A stretch of DNA of 64,000 nucleotides from the NCBI RefSeq assembly GCF_900169505.1, contig NZ_LT827021.1, positions 1,922,001 through 1,986,000 on the forward strand, read 5' to 3'. Both the position numbers and the translations under genes were made by a program. Shown here one piece after another: positions 57,464-64,000 of this stretch. Under the pieces are notes generated by a model. It saw only the letters and a program-made list of their open reading frames with translations. It did not search any database and was not told the origin of the DNA. Each line of letters opens with the position of its first letter. Positions within the stretch are counted from its first letter, which is position 1. This stretch comes from Arabiibacter massiliensis (GTDB lineage Bacteria > Actinomycetota > Coriobacteriia > Coriobacteriales > Eggerthellaceae).

Positions 57464-59731
57464 ATGGGAAATCTTTCGAGGCGCTCGTTCCTGACCGGTT
57501 CGGCCCTGACCGCCGGCGCGCTGGCCACGATGGGCCTTGCCGGCTGCGCGCCGCAGCAGGCGCCGGCCACAGCCCCGTCCGAGGGCGGCAGCTCCGCATC
57601 CGCGCCCGCGAACGCGACCGGCGGCAACGTGCGCGCCCACGCCGCGCAGCTGAACCCGCAGACCGACACGCCCGCCGCCGCGAGCGGCACGTGCCCGTCA
57701 CTCTTTACCGAGTGGAACATGGGCGCGCTCACGCTGCCCAACCGCGTGGTAAAGTCGGCCGCCGGCTACATCGGCGTCACGTCGCAGGGCATCACCGGCG
57801 ACTTGCACCTTCAGTATTACGGCATGCTGGCGAAGGGCGGCGCGAGCGTCATCTACTGCGACGACTTCGCGGAGCTCTACGACCACTTCCGCGCCATCGC
57901 CGACGTGGGCAAGATCGTCGACTGGACCGAGGACGACCTCATGACGTTCGCCCAGACCATCCACGACAACGGCAGCCTGGCCGGCTATCAGCTTGCCACC
58001 ATGGGCCTCATGTTCAGCGGCTTCGAGCCCGACCCCAGCGCCATGTTCCAGTCCTCCGACTGCATGGACATGACCGCGCAGGAGATCACCGACCTTGTCG
58101 CCGACACCGTCAAGGCCGCCGCCACGCTCAAGGCCTGCGGCTTCGACTGCGTGGAGATCAACGCCGCCGGCGAGAACATCGGCCAGACGTTCATGTCGCG
58201 CAACCGCAACAAGCGCGACGACGAGTACGGCCCGCAGTCGTTCGAAAGCCGCACGCGCTTCGTGTGCGAGATCGTGCGCGGCATCAAGCAGGAATGCGGC
58301 GCCGACTTCCCCGTGCAGGTGCTCATCAACGGCGTGGAGGAGAACGACAAGAACGTCGGCGACAACGCGCTGTTCGCCACCGTTGAGGAGAACAAGGAGA
58401 TGTGCAAGCTCATCGAGGCCGCCGGAGCCGACTCGCTGCACATCCGCATCGGGCCCTGCGGCCAGCACGTAGCCGAGTTCGCAGGCGACCTCTACTTCGC
58501 CGGCTACGGCATCGAGGGCACCACGGGCTACGGCACGCAGTTCGACTTCGAGCGCCACTGGCAGGGCATGCTGAAGGCCGACCAGTCCGGCCTGGGCGTC
58601 ATGACGAAGGTGGCGGCCGAGATCAAGAAAGCCGTGAGCATCCCCGTGGGCGCGGTCACCTACATGGACCCGGCACGCGACCCCGAGTTCTTCGAGAACC
58701 TCATCAAGAACGGCGAGCTGGACTTCATCCTGATGAACCGCCCGCTGAACGTGGAGCCCGAGTACCTGGCCAAGCTCAAGGACGGCCGCCTCGACGAGAT
58801 CCGCCCCTGCACGCGCTGCATGCATTGCCACTGGGACGCCGACGGCGAGGGCAACCTGACGTTCAGCTGCCGCACGAACGCCGCGCACCCGTTCCGCTTC
58901 GTGTCCGGCCAGCTGCCCGGTGCCTATGAGCCGGAGCCGGCCGCCTCTCCCAAGAACGTGATGGTGGTGGGCGGCGGCCCGGCTGGCATGGAGGCCGCAC
59001 GCGTCGCCGCCGAGCGCGGCCACACGGTCACGCTGTACGAGAAGAAGAGCATGCTGGGCGGCCTTCTCGAGTTCGCGAGCAACGTGAAGGGCCCGCACGA
59101 GAACCTCATCCCCCTCAAGACGTACCTCGCGAAGGAGCTCGAGGTGGCCGGCGTGAACGTGGTCACCGGCACCGAGGTGGACGCGGCGCTCATCAGCGAG
59201 AAGAAGCCCGACGCGGTGATCCTGGCCGTGGGCGGCACGCGCGACACGCTGGGGCTCTCGTCCTCCGCGGGCACGAACGTCGTCTCCATCGACGACTTCA
59301 TGACCGCCGACATCGCCGACGACGCGGTGGTGATCGGCTCGAACGCCCAGGCCATCGACACGGTGATGTACCTGCTCGCGCAGGGCAAGCACGTGCAGGT
59401 GGTCACGCCGAGTCCCGCGAGCGCCATCGGCGAGGGCCACTCGTTCTGGATCAAGACCTACACGCAGCCCCTCATCAAGGCGCTCGGCACGCGCTTCTGG
59501 CCGGGGGCGACCGTGAAATCCGTCGGCGACGGCTCGCTTGCCATCACCACGGAATCCGGCGCAGAGGTGGAGCTTGCCTGCGGCACCGTCATCGAGGCGC
59601 TCGACAGCCTGCCGAATACCGAGCTGGCGAAGGGCCTGGCCATGGACGTGTTCCCCGTGGGCGACTGCGCCAAGCCCTTCAACATCGGCGACGCCATCTG
59701 CACCGGCAACGCGGCGGCGCGCAGCATCTAG
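57464..59731 (+). CDS. Tat-exported OYE-type NADH:flavin oxidoreductase with Fe-S cluster
   Basis: The 755-residue protein has a twin-arginine signal (LSRRSFLTGS) with a lipobox-like LAGC. An FMN TIM barrel follows (PNRVVKSAAG onward), then a four-cysteine [4Fe-4S] motif (CTRCMHC, with the last Cys in FSCRTN). The FAD/NAD-type domain (NVMVVGGGPAGMEAARVAAE) ends with VFPVGDCAKP. This is the 2,4-dienoyl-CoA reductase/BaiCD layout. Family members usually work in the cytosol with NAD(P)H; export raises the question of the electron donor. The start at 57464 follows GGAGAGAGG. Confidence 0.9.
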   Translation: MGNLSRRSFLTGSALTAGALATMGLAGCAPQQAPATAPSEGGSSASAPANATGGNVRAHAAQLNPQTDTPAAASGTCPSLFTEWNMGALTLPNRVVKSAAGYIGVTSQGITGDLHLQYYGMLAKGGASVIYCDDFAELYDHFRAIADVGKIVDWTEDDLMTFAQTIHDNGSLAGYQLATMGLMFSGFEPDPSAMFQSSDCMDMTAQEITDLVADTVKAAATLKACGFDCVEINAAGENIGQTFMSRNRNKRDDEYGPQSFESRTRFVCEIVRGIKQECGADFPVQVLINGVEENDKNVGDNALFATVEENKEMCKLIEAAGADSLHIRIGPCGQHVAEFAGDLYFAGYGIEGTTGYGTQFDFERHWQGMLKADQSGLGVMTKVAAEIKKAVSIPVGAVTYMDPARDPEFFENLIKNGELDFILMNRPLNVEPEYLAKLKDGRLDEIRPCTRCMHCHWDADGEGNLTFSCRTNAAHPFRFVSGQLPGAYEPEPAASPKNVMVVGGGPAGMEAARVAAERGHTVTLYEKKSMLGGLLEFASNVKGPHENLIPLKTYLAKELEVAGVNVVTGTEVDAALISEKKPDAVILAVGGTRDTLGLSSSAGTNVVSIDDFMTADIADDAVVIGSNAQAIDTVMYLLAQGKHVQVVTPSPASAIGEGHSFWIKTYTQPLIKALGTRFWPGATVKSVGDGSLAITTESGAEVELACGTVIEALDSLPNTELAKGLAMDVFPVGDCAKPFNIGDAICTGNAAARSI

Positions 59732-59755
59732 CGGATCGAGGGCCGCGCGAAGCCC

Positions 59756-62700
59756 CTACGCGCGGCCCTCGACGCCCTCGGGGTCCTCGGGTTCCGCCGC
59801 CAAAAACGCGTGCTCGAAGTCCTCCACGGGGAGGGGCCGGCTGTACAGGTAGCCCTGCCCCAGGCGGCAGCCCAGCCCGCGCAGCAGCTGCTCCTGCTCG
59901 GCGGTCTCCACGCCTTCGGCTATGACGTCGATGCGCAGCTCGTCGCACATGCCGATGATGTGCTTCACCACGATCTGCTTCGTCCTATCGGCGCCGAGCG
60001 CATCGATCAGACTCTTGTCCAGCTTGATCATGTTGAAATCGATGCTGGACAGGATGGACAGGTCGGTGTACTTCGTGCCGAAGTCGTCGAGCGAAAGCGA
60101 GAAGCCCGCCGTCAGCAGGTCGGCGGCGGTCTGGTACAGCACGCCCTTGCCCACGGTGGCGAAGCTCTCGGTGATCTCGATCTCCAGCAGGCTGCGATCG
60201 ATATCGTAGCGCCGGGCGATGCTCTCCATGCTGGATATGATGTCGCTGTCCAGCACGGTGCGCCGCGACAGGTTCACCGACACCGGCACCGCCCTGCCCT
60301 CGCGGCCCCATCCCTCGATCAGGCGGCACGTCTGCTCGAACACGAACAGGTCGACGTGGCGGATCAGCCCGTTCTCCTCGAGCACCTGGATGAAGCGGCC
60401 GGGCGCTATGATGCCGCGCCTGGCGTCGCGATAGCGGACGAGCGCCTCGGCCCCGATCACCTCGCCGGTTTCCAGGCTCACCTTGGGCTGCAGGTACACC
60501 AGGAACAGGCCGTTCTCGATGGCGGCCACCATGCGCCGCAGCGACGCGCGCCTGTCGTCGTCGGTCGTCCCGTCGCCCGCCGTGTCGTGGAAGCGGCGCT
60601 TGTCGGCCTCCATGGCCGCGACGGCCTGCTCCGTCAGCTCGGACACGTTCTTCTCCACCTCGTCCCACGAAAATCCGATGGCGGTGGTGAACAGGCCGTT
60701 CGAGTCGACGAGGTCGCGCAGGCCGCGGATGCGGCGCTCGAGTTCCTCCCGCGGCAGGTTGCAGGCGATCACGGCGAACTCGTCGCCGTTGAGCCGGTAC
60801 ACGTCGTTGTGGGAGAACTCGTCGGTCAGCATGATGGCGAACTGCTTGAGGTAGTAGTTGCCCGCCGCGAACCCCTTGGCGGCGTTGATGCGCTTCATGT
60901 CGTTGACGTTGGCCGACACCACGCCCACGCTCTCCACGCCGTCGGCGTCGAACTGGGCGATGCGGCGCTCGTAGCAATCGCGGTTCAGCAGGCCCGTCAG
61001 GTCGTCGTGGCTGCTGGCGTGCAGAAGCTCGTCCATCATGCGGCGCTTGCGCAGCTCGGCCACCACGAAGGCCGCGAACTGCTCCAAGAACGACACGTTC
61101 TGCAGGTTCACGTGGAGGTTCTCCACCGAGAGGAACTCGCTCGGAACCACGTCCTGCGCCCCGTCGCGCAAAACCGCCCAGCGCATGTTGTCCACGTCGT
61201 TGTCCACCATGTACCGGTACAGCGCGAACGAGGACCGCAGCACCGCCTCGGGGCTCTCCACCATGATGGGCTCGCTCCAGTCGTTGCTGATCAGCCACGT
61301 GTCGAGCCCCCGGTTGTCAGGCAGGTTCGGACGCAGGGCGCCCGGCTTGCGCGACCAGGTGACCGTGCACCGGTAGGTCGCTTCGGCGCTCTCGCGCGTC
61401 CAGAACCGCACGCAGTCGGCGCGGAAGAACCCGGCCACCGTAGCCAGGGCGCAGTCGAGCACGTCGGCGAGGCTCTCGGCGGCGTTCATCTGCTGGATGC
61501 CCGCCAGCAGGTAATGGCCCTCCGCCATGCCGTTGTCCAGCGAGTCCACGATGCTCTTGTCGTTGGAGATGTCCACGGCTATGGCCAGCAGCACCTCGCG
61601 GCCCTGCCAGGAGACCAGCTTGTTCTTGATGAGGAACTCCTGCTCGAGCGCCTCGTTGTTGTTCTTCCACATGAAGAACTTATCGGTGGACCAGTTCGCC
61701 TTGCTGCAGAAGGGGCAGGGCGTCGTGCGGCCCTGCATGGCCTCGTAGCACTTCATACCCATGCAGCTCGACGGGGTTTCGCCGATGCGGTCGTAGAACG
61801 CCTGGTTGCCGCAGATGAGAGAGAACGTGTCAGGGTCCACGAGGTAGGCGATCTCGCCCTGCTCGGAAAGGAAATCGGCGAACGTCGGCGCGCCGCCGGC
61901 CTGGGCGGCCAGCAGATCCTCGAAGGACAGGGAGGCCCGGGCGGCGTCCTCCTGCGCGCCCGATGCCGCCGTTTCGGCGGACGCGGGCGGCGAGGCAGCG
62001 GCCGAGCGCTTGCGGCGCATGCTGGTCAGCCCCTCCTCCTCGTCCTGCCGGGCCGCGTCGCGATAGAAGCGGCACACCCCCTTCCCCGCCGCCTTCGCCT
62101 CGTACAGCGCGATGTCGGCGCGGCGGAACGCCTCGTCGTAGGAGGCCTCGCCCTCCAGCATCGCCACGCCCACGCTGCACGACAGCGAGGGGGCCGCGTC
62201 GCGTGCCAAGCGCTCGAGCAGATCGTCGAGGAGCGTCGTGACGTGCGCCTCGTCGAAGGCCTTCGACACGAACAGGATGAACTCGTCGCCGCCGAAACGG
62301 CCGAGCACGTCGTCCTTGCCTTCGACGGAGCGCACGACCTCGATGAAGCGGATGAGCGCCGCATCGCCCGCCTTGTGGCCGCGCTCGTCGTTGATGCGCT
62401 TGAAGTCGTCGATGTCGAGGATCATGAACGCGCTCACGTCGCACGGGGCGGCGCTGCGCAGCCGCGCGCGGATGGCGGCTTCGGCGGCCTTCTTGTGCAG
62501 CGTGCCGGTGAGCGGGTCGCGCTCCGAGGTGCTTTGCAGCATGAGCTCCTGGCGCTTCTTCTTGTCGATGTTCATGATGGTGAGCAGGGCCAGCACATGG
62601 CCGGTCGCAGGATCCCTCAGCAGGTGGACGGCCAGCTTCATCCACACCATCTTGTTCTGCTCGACGATGCGCCGGAACTCGCATTCCAGGTGGTCGATGC

Positions 62701-63793
62701 CGTTCTCGAGCGACGAGATGAAATTCTCGCAGCGCATGATCTCGGTGTAGTGGGCGCGGTCGTCGGGGTGCACCACCTTGCCCATGAACTCGCCGACGAT
62801 GTCCCAGTACGACGCCGTGGCAACGAGCTCGTTGTACAGGTTCCAGATGCCGCCCACCTTCATGATGACGTTCGCGGTGGCGTCCACGTGGGCGTAGGCT
62901 TCCCGCTCGGCGAGCATGGCGTAGTAGAACTGCGTCTCGTTCAGGTACTTCATGATGAGCTCTTTGTGCTCCGTGATATCCGTGAGCACGCCGCCGCCCG
63001 ACGAGCCTCCCGGAAGGTACTCGTTTCGGCAGTTCACCAGCGTCAGACGATACCACCGCCACCGCCCCGTCTCCGCGTCGGCGCCGCCCAGGCGCACGTC
63101 GCACGAGGCGCGGATGCTCCGCTCAGGCGTTGGCGAGCAGGAATCCGGCGGCTCCGAGAACACGCGCAGGAAGGCCTCTTCGTCCTCGGGATGGACGAGC
63201 CCCGCGTCCACCATGGCATCGGGGAAATCCGGGCAGATGGAGCCGTCGCACAGCCGGTTCAGCACGCGTGAGGAGGATATGACGCGCGCGGCGCGGGTTT
63301 CGACATCGTAGGAGAACGCCTCGAGGCCCGAGGTGGTCGACACGCACTGCATGAGGCTGCGAAGCTGGTCGATGCCTGCCTCGAGCTGCGCCTCTCGCGA
63401 GCAATCGCTCGAGAAGCAGCAGATCACCGCGTCGTCGTCGAACAGCAGGCGCACCGCGCTCGTGCGCAGCTCTCGCGTGGCAGACGCCGTCTTCACGCAA
63501 TGGCGGAACTCTGCCGTTCGGGACGCTCCCGCGGCGTCGCTTCCGAACTCGCCGCGGGCAAGCCGCGCCAAGTTGTCGCTGGCGTCCTCGTCCCACAGCG
63601 CGCTGAGCCGGCGCGCGTAGCGAAAGCCCATCTCCTGCTCGGAGCAGCCCATCAGGCGATAGAACGCGTCGTTCGCCCAGAGGAGGGTGAAGTAGCGGTC
63701 GCATGCAACGATGCAGGCGGCGGAGGGGACCACGGCAAGGCCGACGCTTTCCGCAAGCGCATCGAAGTGCGACAGGTTTTCGAGGGTCGCCAT
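59756..63793 (-). CDS. Multi-PAS, dual GGDEF, EAL protein (cyclic di-GMP turnover)
   Basis: The 1345-residue protein has three or more PAS-like domains before a canonical first GGDEF domain (RFGGDEF near 498). A CPFC-PAS module follows (near 694, as in the protein at 26581), then a GAF-like part, a second GGDEF with NGDEF (near 1001) and a C-terminal EAL domain (GAEALVRY 1115, DDFGT 1235, AEGVET 1293). It probably both makes and breaks c-di-GMP; the second GGDEF is likely inactive. No membrane segment is seen. The start at 63793 follows GGTGAG; an ATG at 63838 is an alternative. Confidence 0.9.
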   Translation of the reverse strand: MATLENLSHFDALAESVGLAVVPSAACIVACDRYFTLLWANDAFYRLMGCSEQEMGFRYARRLSALWDEDASDNLARLARGEFGSDAAGASRTAEFRHCVKTASATRELRTSAVRLLFDDDAVICCFSSDCSREAQLEAGIDQLRSLMQCVSTTSGLEAFSYDVETRAARVISSSRVLNRLCDGSICPDFPDAMVDAGLVHPEDEEAFLRVFSEPPDSCSPTPERSIRASCDVRLGGADAETGRWRWYRLTLVNCRNEYLPGGSSGGGVLTDITEHKELIMKYLNETQFYYAMLAEREAYAHVDATANVIMKVGGIWNLYNELVATASYWDIVGEFMGKVVHPDDRAHYTEIMRCENFISSLENGIDHLECEFRRIVEQNKMVWMKLAVHLLRDPATGHVLALLTIMNIDKKKRQELMLQSTSERDPLTGTLHKKAAEAAIRARLRSAAPCDVSAFMILDIDDFKRINDERGHKAGDAALIRFIEVVRSVEGKDDVLGRFGGDEFILFVSKAFDEAHVTTLLDDLLERLARDAAPSLSCSVGVAMLEGEASYDEAFRRADIALYEAKAAGKGVCRFYRDAARQDEEEGLTSMRRKRSAAASPPASAETAASGAQEDAARASLSFEDLLAAQAGGAPTFADFLSEQGEIAYLVDPDTFSLICGNQAFYDRIGETPSSCMGMKCYEAMQGRTTPCPFCSKANWSTDKFFMWKNNNEALEQEFLIKNKLVSWQGREVLLAIAVDISNDKSIVDSLDNGMAEGHYLLAGIQQMNAAESLADVLDCALATVAGFFRADCVRFWTRESAEATYRCTVTWSRKPGALRPNLPDNRGLDTWLISNDWSEPIMVESPEAVLRSSFALYRYMVDNDVDNMRWAVLRDGAQDVVPSEFLSVENLHVNLQNVSFLEQFAAFVVAELRKRRMMDELLHASSHDDLTGLLNRDCYERRIAQFDADGVESVGVVSANVNDMKRINAAKGFAAGNYYLKQFAIMLTDEFSHNDVYRLNGDEFAVIACNLPREELERRIRGLRDLVDSNGLFTTAIGFSWDEVEKNVSELTEQAVAAMEADKRRFHDTAGDGTTDDDRRASLRRMVAAIENGLFLVYLQPKVSLETGEVIGAEALVRYRDARRGIIAPGRFIQVLEENGLIRHVDLFVFEQTCRLIEGWGREGRAVPVSVNLSRRTVLDSDIISSMESIARRYDIDRSLLEIEITESFATVGKGVLYQTAADLLTAGFSLSLDDFGTKYTDLSILSSIDFNMIKLDKSLIDALGADRTKQIVVKHIIGMCDELRIDVIAEGVETAEQEQLLRGLGCRLGQGYLYSRPLPVEDFEHAFLAAEPEDPEGVEGRA

Positions 63794-64000
63794 TATCCGC
63801 TCACCGCCTTGCCAGGTGATTCCGGCTCTATTCCCCATTAATTCAATCAAGTAATCACTAGATTATAGGACGCGGAACGGCAAATGCAAGGCTTTTTGCT
63901 TCGAGTTTCCGCGGAAAGCCTGGTCGTCAGCGAAACGCACCGTGATTGGAGGGGAAACCCCTATGCGTCCGGCAGCCCCCGAAGCCCGCGCGCTCGGCAT
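63794..64000. other. Right edge region, no gene seen
   Basis: About 60 bases beyond the GGDEF/EAL start are AT-rich (TAATCACTAGATTATAGG) and probably hold its promoter. The last 100 bases show no complete gene; a gene could begin beyond the edge. Confidence 0.3.

Noticed and set aside
59810..63271. 1153-residue plus-strand frame opposite the GGDEF/EAL gene
   Set aside because: Shadow of codon bias; no domain, and the minus-strand protein has all signature motifs.
1..64000. tRNA or rRNA genes
   Set aside because: I scanned the intergenic stretches for cloverleaf-like arms and conserved rRNA words by eye and saw none; a tRNAscan run would settle it.

Overview
The window is about 64 kb of GC-rich chromosomal DNA that most resembles a gut member of the Coriobacteriia, family Eggerthellaceae (Eggerthella or Gordonibacter-like). 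The reasons are three large regulators with an N-terminal membrane domain and a LuxR-type HTH, twin-arginine exported flavin reductases, a NapC-like multiheme cytochrome, a type III glutamine synthetase and Asp23-type envelope genes. The assignment is an inference from gene content; no marker gene was compared against a database.

Layout. 1-4.6 kb: end of a sensor kinase, a MerR regulator facing a paired SMR efflux pump, and glutamine synthetase III. 4.7-11 kb: an orphan LytS-like kinase, an acetyltransferase, and an exported flavin reductase divergent from a membrane LuxR regulator. 11-13.9 kb: rplM-rpsI and small proteins. 13.9-19.6 kb: methionine synthesis (metY and, further on, metA) around an aminotransferase/transporter pair and a decayed antitoxin. 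19.6-25.2 kb: two DUF4190 paralogues, a HAD phosphatase, a DUF4143 ATPase preceded by three 32-bp repeats, and pyrE. 25.2-31.5 kb: an HxlR regulator divergent from a SirTM-like sirtuin, a c-di-GMP protein, and lysA-hom. 32-37 kb: a MoaE-like protein, an ECF sigma factor with putative anti-sigma, the amaP-DUF2273-asp23 operon and a DUF2974 protein. 37.3-41.3 kb: a second LuxR regulator divergent from a cytochrome and flavin reductase pair. 41.3-44.4 kb: BRO/DinD-like and Fic proteins and a small operon holding a nonsense-broken zinc ribbon gene. 44.5-52.5 kb: purL, a membrane protein, purC and a two-component system. 52.6-63.8 kb: a Gly-rich membrane-anchored protein, a Phd/PIN toxin-antitoxin module with a recombined neighbour, a third LuxR regulator with an exported OYE-type flavoenzyme, and a 1345-residue GGDEF/EAL protein.

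Three themes stand out. First, three separate loci pair a membrane-embedded LuxR regulator with an exported redox enzyme, which suggests a modular, substrate-induced anaerobic respiration repertoire. Second, the intergenic space carries at least six families of palindromic or inverted repeats, most of them just downstream of stop codons. One family has entered the purL reading frame twice without breaking it. Third, there are several decayed or rearranged small genes: an antitoxin remnant, a zinc ribbon gene with an amber codon, and a small gene interrupted by a copy of the 3' end of the PIN toxin gene.
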